Assembly: GCF_964340395.1 (NCBI RefSeq)
Contig: NC_135554.1
Span: 11,970,751-12,013,250, forward strand
Direction: 5' to 3'
Length of the DNA stretch: 42,500 nucleotides
Source of the DNA: Glandiceps talaboti
Taxonomy: Eukaryota > Hemichordata > Enteropneusta > Spengelidae
The notes under the pieces are model-generated. The model worked only from the letters and a program-made list of their open reading frames with translations. It searched no databases and had not been told where the DNA came from. The first letter of the stretch is position 1. Each line of letters opens with the position of its first letter. Below are positions 10,570 through 20,117 of the stretch, in pieces. The position numbers were made by a program, and so were the translations under genes.

Positions 10570-13500
10570 CAATTGGAAATTAGGTGATATTAGTTGAATC
10601 GAAGTTTGAGGGAGCCAGGTGGGGTGGTTGCTGGAAGCCGCCACCCCCCCCCCCCCACCCCATCCTGCCCTTGGAGATTTCAGAAATCTCATGGACTAAA
10701 GAATGCTTTCTGGTGCTATTTTAACTTGTCAAGGTAGTAATAATACTACATAAAATTGGAGTTGCTCCCCCCACCTTTCACGCCTCAGATTTTTAGTAGT
10801 CCCCCTCTTTCACGCCCCAGATTTTTGCATACGTCGCAAAAAAATGTGACGTGTATATGTCTAAAATGATGCGTCGACGCGTCACCCTTGTGTAAAGTTT
10901 GAATGAAATCAATTATTGCATGTCTGAGAAATCACGTACGCATGGCGCACGGATACACAGACGACGACGACGACGACGACGACAATGATGATGATGATGA
11001 TGGTGATGGTAATCATGATCACGATGATCATGATGACGTTGTTGTTGTTGTTGTTGTTGTTGCTGTTGTTGTTGTTGTTGTTGCTATTGTTGTTTTCCCT
11101 AAGTGAGATGACAAACTAATTACAACTTTAATATTTGTCAACTTTATTATGGTAGGATTAGTACCTGAATTTGATAGAAACGGAAACGAAGAAAGGGCGG
11201 TTTTTGAATGATATTAGTCAGCACACCATTAATTATTATAAGTCGGAGAGGGTAAGAATCTCTATCTTATTTCACGAATTAACGATTCTGTTATTAGATA
11301 ATAGAAGTATATGTGTGTGTGTCCATCATATTTCACCTTTCCACGGTGCAAATATATCAACATGTTAAAATTGGAACTGGAACTTTTTTATGTATGTTTT
11401 GTCAGTAGGTACAATAACTTATTCTTAATTAATATCGTACACTGTGAAAAAGTATTACGTCAACTGGAGGTTCACGTATTTTTTATAGCTCTATGTTTGA
11501 TAAATCAAATCAAATTGATTTTTTTGGTCCGTACCCAAAAATCAGCGCCCTCAATGGTGAGCACGTTTTCAACTTGTTTTGCACTCTTACGGATAATATC
11601 AACCACTGGTTAACATGTACACTGTCTAATTTTTGGCATTTAAACCAACTTCAGAGAATATATTGTGGTTGCCTGTCCACAAAACCATATTCCAGTTACA
11701 ACTAGTATACTCTTAGCATGGTGACAGATTCAAAACCAAGCTTTCGCGCAAGATTTAAATTTGTCACTACACTTCCTATTAATAATATTGACCACTAAAT
11801 AACAGCTACAATGTCTTTTTTTAAGTAATTGACCAATTTTTAGTGAATATATTATTTGGTAATTAGGCCTAATAAAAAATTGTGTGGTTTCGATAGGTAG
11901 ATTTTTTTTATTTCTTCTTTATATATTTTTCACATGCGAGTGTCAAGTTCAGGTAATCAGTTGTTTTCCAGATATGCTCTATTTGTTGATGGTTTCTTCC
12001 CATCAGATGTTCAGCCAATACAGATTGGACGAACAGTTTTATATTGTCTTTTTAAGTTGTTGTAAGTTTACTCATCCACGCTGTTTAAATTTCTTGAAGA
12101 CTTCACAATTTTCGCGATTTTATTATCTTTGTCTTGAATACATCAAGAGTTTAGGGTTGGCAGTGAAAAACTAGATGCAGTCGGTACCAAACAATTTTTT
12201 TTCTAGACCTTAGAAGAAAAAAATGACACAGTTGCAGCTAGTGCGCGTGTTAAATAATCAATTCATATCATAACATCAGATTGGTTTGCTGTTCATAACT
12301 TGCTTTGATACACGCCACCGCCAACTTTTTACTAAGGCAATAATGTCAAAGATTATTTTCTGAGAAACAATTTTTTGTTTTGTTTTGTTACCGTGGGTAC
12401 CTGTCAACAGTCGATTTTCCGGTTCCAAGATGCATTGCGCCAGAGGACTTGTTTTGTTTTGTCTTTATTACATTTGAAATAACATTTTCATCAGGAAATG
12501 ATGGTAAGACATGTTCACCTCTTTGATTATGGCTGATTTTATAGAACAAAGACTGAACGCCGTCAATGCAGCGCTTGCAAACCCCTCAGCGTGTACACAA
12601 TACATGGCATTGTATGGAGAGACGCGCAATGCATCTTTGAACCGGCAACAGGTCTATAATATTTTATCTCATGCTAGAGTGTTAAAGAAGGTCGACTTAT
12701 TCTTACGCGAGCCTAAGGTAGTGCCATTTCGGATCCAAATGGTCTTTGCCCTAACGCTATAAAGCAATAGAATATGTAGAGGAATGCACACTCTGATTAG
12801 ATTTCAAATTGATTGTGTTTCGTTCTAGCTGGGTCCTAAGTCTTTTGATCATTCCGCTATATTCCTATCAAGTTCTACAGTCAGAAAGAGTTCGACCAGT
12901 GATGGTGGAACAATTAAATATTATCCTCAACATTTTCCTTCGTTCGGCTGACAATATCAGGGACCTAAGGGACCTACTCGTCTAGCGACTCGTAATGACA
13001 AACCCTTAGGTCACCAGTATTTTCTGGCTGAATGAGGTATACATGTAAAATATAGGGATATAATACAATTGTACCTCTCTTGGCATAATATATTAAATTT
13101 TTGAAACACTAATCATTAGCACCTTACTTCCATTCACGCACAAGCCATTTCTCGTGGCTCCAATTATATTCCCCGAAGAAGGCCATCTGTGTATGGCCGA
13201 AACGTCGGAAAATAAAGCTATTCTAAACCGTAGACAAACAGACTTGTTTTTTCTTTCAAATCCATTACTAATCATGAACGTTGTTTGCAACTTTCCGGCT
13301 CATTATTTGAGTACGCACAAACCAGACACGGGTTGAACGACCAGAATATATCATCCATATTTTCTGTTCAATGGCAATAACTTGGCTTGAGTATGGTATT
13401 ATTGCGACATATTTTATCATTATATATTATCTAGGCACGTTGTGAAATGTCCGGTTATGACGGTTTATGGATTCTGTGCGACCCCATCGCAATGGCTGTG

Positions 13501-13713
13501 GCACTAGACAGTACAGTAATTAAAAGGAAGAAAGTGGCATATGCAACTGTTGAAATGCAAGGCTCTGTTACCCATGGAATGATGGTTATTGACTGGAACA
13601 ATGCACTACAGAAAAGACAACGCGTTAACTTAGTATTCGAGACTGATGTGGCGCTGTTGAAGAAAATGATGGAAGATGCATGCATGTGCGGAAAGCAAAA
13701 TCCGGACAACTAG
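6292..13713 (+). CDS. Inosine/uridine-type nucleoside hydrolase, copy A (possible nonsense mutation in exon 4)
   Basis: Predicted to hydrolyse the N-glycosidic bond of ribonucleosides to free base and ribose (nucleoside salvage). Exons: 6292-6474, 8563-8857, 9451-9587, 11162-11251 (or from 11156), 13435-13713. All introns are GT/AG; phases are 0, 1, 0, 0. The total is 327 aa with the 11162 acceptor, close to the usual 310-340. Family marks: VIDCDAGIDD (Asp8, 10, 14, 15, the Ca/ribose site), FHGKDG, VALGPLTN (Thr132), Asn163 with Glu169-Phe-Asn171, and ILCDPIAMAVALD (late metal-binding Asp). The normal acceptor ending at 11155 would place GAT TAG at the start of exon 4, a stop where copy B has Trp. 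The mutated base also creates an AG at 11160-11161 that restores the frame minus two residues. Other differences from copy B are Asp99 and Arg101 (Gly and Gln there). AATAAA at 13942 is a likely poly(A) signal. Substrate preference cannot be read from sequence. Confidence 0.85.
6606..7345. mobile_element. 740-bp terminal-inverted-repeat element in hydrolase intron 1
   Basis: Ends of about 43 bases are inverted copies (6606-6648 and 7303-7345), almost perfect over ggcactcaatttgaatgg and accaatcac. The element starts TAACT and ends AGTTA, which fits a TA target duplication of the Tc1/mariner kind. No transposase frame is present, so it would be non-autonomous. A further inverted pair (ctcggatgttc / gaacatccga) lies inside near 7200-7260. 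The unit B copy is at 29468-30232. Confidence 0.75.
8011..8278 (-). other. Antisense open frame in hydrolase intron 1, candidate terminal exon
   Basis: On the minus strand an acceptor-like ttaagttacag at 8279 is followed by an 88-residue open frame ending in TGA. It includes TYNHAETNKIF, FYNIARWNEHMYSFLQF and YICKVYVADLDKKDVVYQ. The composition looks like soluble protein and not random AT-rich DNA. I do not recognise a family and see no upstream exon nearby. In unit B a T-tract one base longer shifts the frame, with two replacement changes and one silent change besides. It is best read as a decaying exon or transposon remnant. Confidence 0.25.
8987..9193. repeat. Compound microsatellite (CA)n-(ATGT)n-(AGGT)n in hydrolase intron 2
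   Basis: CA runs at 8987-9039, ATGT runs at about 9048-9152 and AGGT runs to 9193, all upstream of exon 3. A GA run follows at 9352-9388. Frames through these give low-complexity Cys/Met/Tyr/Val peptides and are not genes. Confidence 0.95.
9703..9810. repeat. Compound microsatellite (CA)n-(CATA)n in hydrolase intron 3
   Basis: It sits about 115 bases after exon 3. The CATA part is the reverse complement of the ATGT tract upstream of the exon. More CATA/CA tracts follow at 10350-10571 and poly-C runs near 10300 and 10641. Confidence 0.95.
10350..10571. repeat. (CATA)n and (CA)n tract in hydrolase intron 3
   Basis: Interrupted CATA repeats end in a pure CA run. The unit B equivalents are at 33271-33450 and, in the nested duplicate, 36285-36463, with different copy numbers. 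Confidence 0.95.
10962..11092. repeat. Triplet tract (GAC)n-(GAT)n-(GTT)n before exon 4
   Basis: Three runs of different trinucleotides lie head to tail, ending about 65 bases before the exon 4 acceptor. The unit B counterparts (about 33844-33965 and 36858-36978) differ in the number of GAC and GTT units. Confidence 0.9.
12511..12762 (+). other. 83-codon intronic open frame of unknown origin (copy A)
   Basis: An ATG-initiated frame between exons 4 and 5 includes ADFIEQRLNAVNAALANPSA and RETMALYGETRN-like composition (here YMALYGETRNASLNRQQVY), and ends in TAA. It has no splice acceptor in frame upstream, since TAA lies two codons before the ATG. It does not fit the nucleoside hydrolase fold. 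Against the unit B copies every difference inside the frame changes an amino acid (Q/H, A/S, K/M and, in one copy, E/K). That argues against selection on the protein, so it is probably a fossil fragment. Confidence 0.3.
12938..13037. mobile_element. Diverged copy of the small foldback element
   Basis: It shares with 2021-2131 the end cttcgttc.g, the core gacctaaggg.cct....actcgtctag.gactcgta, the inner cccttaggtcac and the end ggctgaatga. It lies in hydrolase intron 4. The unit B copy is at 38825-38924. Confidence 0.7.
13169..13210 (+). ncRNA. Hammerhead-ribozyme-like motif (probable Penelope-type remnant), unit A
   Basis: The order of parts fits a type I hammerhead: TTCC (13169-13172), CCGAAGA (13173-13179), a stem GGCCAT / ATGGCC closed by a CTGTGT loop, then GAAAC and GTC, then GGAA pairing with TTCC. 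Stem III would be only the AC/GT pair, as described for hammerheads of Penelope-like elements that work as dimers. The conserved U of CUGANGA is C here, so this copy may be inactive. It lies in hydrolase intron 4, on the transcribed strand. Confidence 0.45.
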
Positions 13714-14815
13714 CACGGACATCATTTCGGATTCCAGGATTTGCACACTACTAGTTTTGAGGGTTACATTTTACGTATAGGTCATCAGGCTTTTATTGTG
13801 GAATCATACAGTAATATGCAAATGTGTAGTAAACAATCTAAACTGAACGAGATACAACAGAGATTTTACTTCTCAAAATTCTAGTTATGCTAATGACCAT
13901 TTTGACTTATAATAGAGAGAAACACAAAAGACACAACTGTAAATAAACTGTAAACCTGTCATTGTACCGATAGCAATTTGGCATTCATAATATGTCAAAC
14001 GGTCGATTTCGAGGTGAGTGATGGGAATTTTACTTGTATTGCAAATCGTGGTACAGTCTTGTAGATTGTATTTCGGTTTCAACTGTAATAGACTTGTACT
14101 CTTTAGTTCAACTATTTTCAGTGGGTACCGGGTGATATTCATTAGTCTTATCATTTCCCATTAAGTTGCGATTTGAAGTTATCTTGTCCCGAGGTGTCTG
14201 TCAACGACGAGAGTAATATATGCAACTTGATATTTGGCCTAAGTATAAATGGAATTACGTATTTGGACTTCTACACTTACATTTCACCAGTGTAGCAGTT
14301 TTGAGTTTTGTAGGACATGATAGTATTTTGGGGGTTTTTTCTGTGTTATTTTCCCTGTCTGACTGGCAGGTGTTTGGGATATTCAAAGACAGCAGACAAA
14401 TTATTTTAATTGATTAATTGATGAAGCCTTATATGAACTAATACTTCTGGAATTATACTAAGGGAACCTTCAGTATTTACAAGGGGGAGGGCCGGAGGAA
14501 TCGGGGGGGGGGTCACATTTTGCATTACAATATTTGGGGGAGGGCCACATTTTACAATCCGTAGTTTTGTGACCAAATTAAATATTCAATCATTGTCAAT
14601 CTGTTTTGTGTGTTTTGAGATGTAAACGTGAGATGAGCACTCAACGAGTACTTTACATGCCAAAATACAAAAATAAAAATACACATACTGTAAGAAATTG
14701 TTTAATAAAACGATGCATTTTGTTGAGTGTTAAACGCGTGCACCTAGCAAGCAGGACTAGTATCCTGTCAGAACCAAAAGTCGACAGCCGACGCGTACAG
14801 TTGCCTTTCTATTAG
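13714..14815. other. 3' flank of hydrolase copy A, no further gene seen
   Basis: It contains a candidate AATAAA at 13942-13947, small G-runs near 14470-14545, and the intact target site 14721-14730 that is filled by an insertion in unit B. Short minus-strand frames here mirror the coding strand or AT-rich DNA and show no recognisable product. Confidence 0.6.
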
Positions 14816-15210
14816 AGTGGCATTGATCCCGTTCTTCTGAAATACTCAGAAGACTTCTCTCGTTTAGATTTCAAAATTCGTTCAAGAGATTTCGAAAAGG
14901 ACCGTACACAAGCGGAGTTGCTAAAATACAAACTCCATGATCACATCTTTTGTAAGTATTCATTGCAGACTTGAATGCCTTGTATATGTTAATTTTGTTG
15001 TATTGTCATGTGTGTTGGCGATTTTTCGCCCAAAACTCAACATATAATCTATACACTGAAAGTTTATTTTTAAACTAGACAGACTATTACGTTGCATTAC
15101 ATGTATATAAGCTTACACTCGCATGTTAATGTTTCTTAACAGACCATGTGTGATTTCCTCCAGCCCCACCCCTTGTAAATACTGAAGGCTCCCTAAGGAA
15201 ATATCTATAA
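14816..15210 (+). CDS. Candidate terminal exons of an unrecognised gene (unit A)
   Basis: The exon 14816-14951 follows a strong pyrimidine-rich acceptor (gcctttctattag) and ends at GTAAGT. It reads SGIDPVLLKYSEDFSRLDF, then a charged stretch with FEKDRTQAELLKYKLHDHIF. A last exon could be 15164-15210 (acceptor tttcctccag), giving SPPLVNTEGSLRKYL and a stop, 60 aa in all. An acceptor ending at 15142 would instead end the protein after three residues. The peptide is charged and helix-prone, but I do not recognise it. The only difference from unit B in the first exon is silent (ATT/ATC Ile), which favours coding. Upstream exons were not found in the unit. Confidence 0.4.
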
Positions 15211-15843
15211 TAGAGAACTTGCAATCCAGACTGAGCATGCTCAGACAAAAAGGACTATGGGATTATCTGTGGTTATCATTATACCTAATCTGGAGCTACC
15301 GATAAAATAAACCACCCACGATGGTCAGGGTGACTATGAATCGATTATTTGTGGTTACACCAATGTAAGGTATTATTGTCCTACTTCATCCCTGGGTCAA
15401 GTGTATACATTCTTGTTTCGATCGAGGTTGATGCACCATCTGCTCCAGATCGTATACATGGTTGAAAGATGTGAAGTGAGCAGACGATCGTGACTGTATA
15501 TTTTTGCAATAAAGCTTGCAGATGATGTGTATTTTTAGTGATCACCTCCTTGTTTTGATATAATAATCTTCAGATTCAATGAAAATATCAATATAAACAC
15601 TTGAAACCCCTGAAAACAGTCTTTCTCGGTGTAGAACAACAGTGTGTCAGTATCCATTAGGTAGCTTCCTGGTTTACCTTACATCGACGTTGGTGGCGCA
15701 CTTTCGAAACAAAGCGCATGTGCGGCCAGACGATCGACCGATTAATTACGTAAATTGCTCATTAATATTCATGGGATTTTTAACAAAACTTAATCAGTTC
15801 TTGCCATTTCTCAATGGAACAGTTGTGTCAAATTTCGTTTGAA

Positions 15844-15972
15844 TTGAGCCAGCCAATTTGGAGAAAACGATGACACAGATACACACACAGAGACAGAGAC
15901 AGAGACAGACAGACACACATACACACACAGAGAGACTTTCACCCACTAATACATTTCTTCCTTACGGAAGAA
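15844..15972 (-). repeat. Hairpin-headed microsatellite element, minus orientation
   Basis: Read on the minus strand it has a hairpin TTCTTCC-GTAA-GGAAGAA (15955-15972), then TCTG/CTGT-rich microsatellite, then gtgtcatcgttttct followed by ggctggctcaa. The element at 16106-16260 has the same order and a matching tail but a different stem sequence. Confidence 0.6.
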
Positions 15973-16105
15973 GAAATGAGATAATTAATACATAGCACTT
16001 GCAACTGCTTTTTCGTTAAACACAAAATGAAGAAACATTACGCTAATATGTCACGTTATCATTGTGTACGGTCGGGAACTAGACTAGCATAACATTGTCA
16101 TTTTA

Positions 16106-16260
16106 CCTCCCGTAAGGGGAGGTATTGAAATGGCGATGTCTGTCTGTCTGCCTGTCTATCTATCTGCCTGCATGTCCGTCCCTCTGTATGTGTGTGTCCT
16201 ACTGTCTGTGTCATCATTTTCTTAAAAACGGCTAGCTCAAGTATAATGAACTTTGGTACA
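16106..16260 (+). repeat. Hairpin-headed microsatellite element, plus orientation
   Basis: It has a hairpin CCTCCC-GTAA-GGGGAGG (16106-16122), a TCTG microsatellite, and the tail gtgtcatcattttct followed by cggctagctcaagt. Together with 15844-15972 it forms an inverted pair about 130 bases apart. Confidence 0.65.
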
Positions 16261-16641
16261 TACAATGGTAGGGGAAATGGCTACAACTGATTAGTTTTTT
16301 TAGCAAGCTCACTGGGGAATATATAATTTTGGATACACCCTCTGTCAACACCTGATCAAGCTATTCACATTCAGTTGATCTCAAGCCTAATAGTTTTCGA
16401 ATTATACAGCTGGGCTCATAATTGTGTCACAATCTTGGGTCAAATATTGTTTGATATATTGACAAAGGTATATGTAGTATTTACTTTTACAGGGTGATTT
16501 CTAATTTGATATTGCATTTTATGTGATATCTTGGTAGATATTTTTCAAAGGCGTGTCTGATCAGACACAATAGAAAGTTTACTTAGATGCGCGTATTTAC
16601 AGAGAGAAGAATATTACTGAATTCGAACACGAAGACACAAA

Positions 16642-16868
16642 TTACTCTATCATCACGTTATTATCATGTTCGGTCGTTCCAGGCTGTCCCTCTTCACTAT
16701 TTTCAGTCTCTTTATATGTAGAGTTCGTCAGTTTTTGTTGTTCTTTCTTCTTTACTTTGTAATTTTCAGCTACATGGGCCAGGAAAGCACAGATTGCTGA
16801 TGACAGTAGTATTACAGCGATGAGATAGAAAGCAAGGTCGTAATTTCCTTTAATATCTCGTATCCATC
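16642..16868 (-). CDS. Last exon of a monocarboxylate-transporter-like (SLC16 family) gene
   Basis: The minus-strand exon follows the acceptor cttttattacag and ends in TAA. The first residues, GWIRDIKGNYDLAFYLIAV, match the start of the last membrane helix of monocarboxylate transporters (consensus AGW-x-D-x-TG-x-YD-x-xF). The helix continues ILLSSAICAFLAHV. The rest is a hydrophilic tail, VAENYKVKKKEQQKLTN, then acidic and Thr/Ser-rich to VMIE, typical of a cytoplasmic C-terminus. The family moves monocarboxylates or related small solutes across membranes by a 12-helix MFS fold; the substrate cannot be told from this exon. The exon needs one G from an upstream exon. None of the other exons was found between 16869 and 23440, so they are distant, missed, or lost. 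Confidence 0.65.
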
Positions 16869-16887
16869 CTGTAATAAAAGATAATAT

Positions 16888-16925
<38 letters not shown>

Positions 16926-16930
16926 TTATA
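16888..16930. repeat. (ATAG)n microsatellite
   Basis: About nine uninterrupted units lie just upstream (on the minus strand) of the transporter exon acceptor, followed by a run of atcat/cacat variants to about 16960. Confidence 0.95.
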
Positions 16931-17284
16931 TCATATCATATCACATCACATCATATCATCTAAATACATTCAGCGGCGAGTAATCAGGGTTTTTTCATGG
17001 TATTGAAATCTTGCCTTCGGAAAGACTTTTGATCTAATACATTTGCCATACATCCTTGCAATTTGTGACTATTATCCACATGCCTCTATAAAGTTGCCAA
17101 TGTATACTTGTCGGTGGATCCGGAATGCACGCTTATCATGCATAGCATTGTGAAAATACGGACATGTAACATGCATGGCGTAAATATAATAAGATTATTA
17201 TTCTTTGAAACGGGGTGCCATATTTTGGTTAGAATGTAGTAATGTCAAATTGCGGAAAACGCAGCTGGTAAAATGAAATTTGTG

Positions 17285-17400
17285 ACTCGTACCACAGGGA
17301 CACGTTAAGTTTGTATTAGAGGATATATATATATGTAGTATTACATTACTAATTCAAACAATATTACACATGTACCATGACGTGTCCCTGTGACTCGTAC
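17285..17400. mobile_element. 100-bp hAT-like MITE with perfect 8-bp target duplication
   Basis: The body 17293-17392 is bounded by perfect 13-base inverted repeats, CACAGGGACACGT and ACGTGTCCCTGTG. It is flanked on both sides by the identical octamer ACTCGTAC (17285-17292 and 17393-17400). Eight-base target duplications and ends with CAGGG are hallmarks of the hAT superfamily. The interior is AT-rich with no coding capacity. The intact ends suggest a fairly recent insertion. Confidence 0.8.
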
Positions 17401-17664
17401 ATTGCACTCCTGATGACGATTGTTGTCTAGTACATCTTGTCTATACACGTACGTAACAATCAACATGCTTTAAGTATATTTTCAGGAATATAATTATGGT
17501 TTATCTTGATGACGTCGTTTCCATTGCTACATTAATTTTTAGGATAACAGAACATAAAACAATCACTACAAACCATAAAAATCATTAAACACAATTAATA
17601 TAACGTTTTCTTTTGTATTCGGTTATGATTTTTATTAATTTGTTTTTTTTCCGTTGATTTTATT

Positions 17665-17704
<40 letters not shown>

Positions 17705-17778
17705 GGGGTAGCCTGTTTACGACGGTGATCTGTGTGTTCCGATAGCTCTTATCGGAGTTACTGATCAGCGACGTCAAC
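17401..17778. other. No gene seen; (TTG)n run inside
   Basis: It contains a TTG microsatellite at 17664-17703. Otherwise it is AT-rich DNA with no conserved frame. Confidence 0.6.
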
Positions 17779-17829
17779 ATGCGCGTGTCTGTCTGTCCGC
17801 CTGTCTGTCTGTCTGTCTATCTGTCTGTA

Positions 17830-17878
<49 letters not shown>

Positions 17879-17935
17879 GCATACATGCATGCATGTATTT
17901 ATGCATGTATGCATGTATGCATGTATGTATGTATG

Positions 17936-17969
<34 letters not shown>

Positions 17970-18118
17970 TGTGTGTGTGTATGTATGTATGTATGTATGT
18001 ATGTATGTATGTATGTATGTATGCATGCTGCATCTATGTATGTATGTATGTATGTATGTATGTATGTATGTATGTATGTATGTATGTATGTATGTGTATG
18101 TATGTGTGTATGTATGTA

Positions 18119-18174
<56 letters not shown>
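17779..18174. repeat. Large compound microsatellite (CTGT)n-(ATGT)n-(GT)n
   Basis: CTGT units run to about 17880, ATGT/ATGC units to about 18118, then a pure GT run to 18174. Open frames on both strands are products of the period-4 repeat and encode only low-complexity peptides. Confidence 0.95.
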
Positions 18175-18810
18175 AGCCTGTACATCATGGAGCTTATTAA
18201 CTCATTTACATGACTAAACTAGACAGTACACCAACACAGAATCACCAACTCAGTATGATTCAGTAAACTTATTAAAGGTATATGCCTGATTTTCAATTAC
18301 ACAGTTTGATGTTTTTCTTTCCAATTGTCTTGCCTATTCCAATATCTTACAACAATATATTAGTATAATTTATAATCATGTTCATATATACATCATGCAC
18401 ATACCTACAGTAATTTCAATGTACAAGAGGTTTCAGATGATCGTGTCATCTGAATCTGTAAGGGAAAAGCTTTCCATAATGTTTGTGATTTTGACATGCC
18501 ACTTTTTTGCCACCGCTGCCACAACCCACTACCACACACGTCGGGACATATCAGTCTAGTCTTACCGCTGCTGACAACCATGCAGTGAATCGATTGAATT
18601 TTGATATGGAGAGGAATGAAGGGGGTACAGTTGGATAATATACTGGGAATAGCTTGGTGTGTTTGAATACGAATGGAAATGTTGAGGGCATCAACTCAGT
18701 CCCGACAGTGTTGATGTGCCCATCTAATAAATTCAGGCCTTCAGCTAAAGCTCTGCCAGTAAGATCCAAACACAGGTATTAATTAAAGCTGTGCCTTGAT
18801 ACAATTCACA

Positions 18811-18861
18811 GTGGTGGTGGTGGTGGTGGTGGTGGTGGTGGTGGTGGTGGTGGTGGTGGTG
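18811..18861. repeat. (GGT)n microsatellite
   Basis: Pure trinucleotide run of about 17 units, with no associated coding frame. Confidence 0.97.
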
Positions 18862-20051
18862 AGGGAAAGAAAAGAGATGCCTTTAAAATTATGATGTTAT
18901 GTGGCAGCGGTAGTATAAAGTGATTACCATAGATTCTAATACTCGCCCCTTAACCTTTTTGTATTTGGCAACATTTTAACATGTATGAAATGGTTGAAAG
19001 TCGGAGGATCATGCTGCAGAGAAAGGAAATTGAGAGATGGACACTTTTAATAGAAAACGAAATCTGGAAGGGTCACATTTATAAAGCGACATACTCCAGG
19101 TCTCTGGCCTTGTAATTACTGAAGACCCCCTTATTGCCTCGAATGATCGAGTCACTGACCCATGTGACATCGTACCTGCTGTAAGTAATTAGTAATTAGC
19201 ATATACAAGGTTTATCAATCTCCCATGCAAGTAATATGTCTTTGGCAAGGTCTTGAAATGACAAATTACATAGGCTACCATGGACCTTTTAATATCATCA
19301 AAGACCGTTTGGTAACTCAAGTGCCTGTTTTGTTATTATGCCACAGAAAAATCAAGGTAATAGATCTTAGCAGTTGCATCTTGCCTGAAATAAAAAACAA
19401 ACAAACTCTATAGGCATAATGATAATTATGCATCTCACCAACAATGTTGCAAAAGTCATTACTTTGATCATTGTGTACTTCTAATACCAATGTATCACCC
19501 TGTACCAATATGTACATATTGTTCTCGTATATCATACTGATATCAAGTCAACTTCGGAGGAACACAGTTTTCCCATACAATTTTGTGTTATTTAAAGGCC
19601 CGTATCGACTATAAAAGGAGGATTACAGTAGGGACGCTCATTTATGCAAAGCCTCTCGTACGCCTAACATCGCCTGGGTGCTCCAAGAAAACTGTCAAAA
19701 TCACGGCTATTTCCCGAGCATTTACTCTAAATGTATCCCAAAATGAATTATAAATATGTAGAAGAGGTGCCTGTGTGAATTGTTTTGTAAATTATGATGA
19801 TCTGGGAGCGAAATTTGATGCATGCTGTCATGTGGTATGTGGCGAAATGTTAGGTTAGAAGCGTCCAAACAGCTGTCACTCAAATACTGTGTAAACGTTT
19901 GCGTAACTCCCTGGGGGGTTGGTAGTATCTCGATAATCAATTCGCTAGATTATTTACCTCTACCTACCATAATAACATAACGGTAATGATCAAATCAGAA
20001 GTACGGTCCGGCGACAAGGCAAAAGTATACAGTGGTAGAAATGTGACTATT

Positions 20052-20117
20052 TTGTGTTTGTGTTTGTGTTTGTGTTTGTGTTTGTGTTTGTGTTTGTGTT
20101 TGTGTTTGTGTTTGTGT
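20052..20117. repeat. (GTGTTT)n microsatellite
   Basis: Hexanucleotide run of about eleven units. On the minus strand it gives an artificial His-Lys repeat peptide. Confidence 0.95.

Larger units (their letters stand above)
28..15774 (+). repeat. Unit A of a long direct segmental duplication
   Basis: Nearly the whole stretch can be followed base by base in unit B (23442-42498) in the same order and orientation, with scattered substitutions and small indels. Larger differences are local. About 0.8 kb (roughly 5290-6056) is present only here. Unit B has an extra 837 bp near 40609-41455 and an internal 3.0-kb tandem duplication. Homology starts in the sequence reading tggcagcc and can be followed to 15774, where the partner reaches the window end, so the true right edge is unknown. 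Confidence 0.93.

Noticed and set aside
10131-10692. Long frames of Cys/Met/Tyr/Val or Thr/His/Ile on both strands
   Set aside because: They are translations of CATA/ATGT and CA/GT microsatellites. The same applies to 17774-18217 and 33123-33546.
18551-18769. Possible second exon of the SLC16-like transporter
   Set aside because: A vague likeness to the LxDLxGxxxLxxxxxLL helix of the family, but no splice sites fit the phase of the last exon and the following residues do not look like the family.
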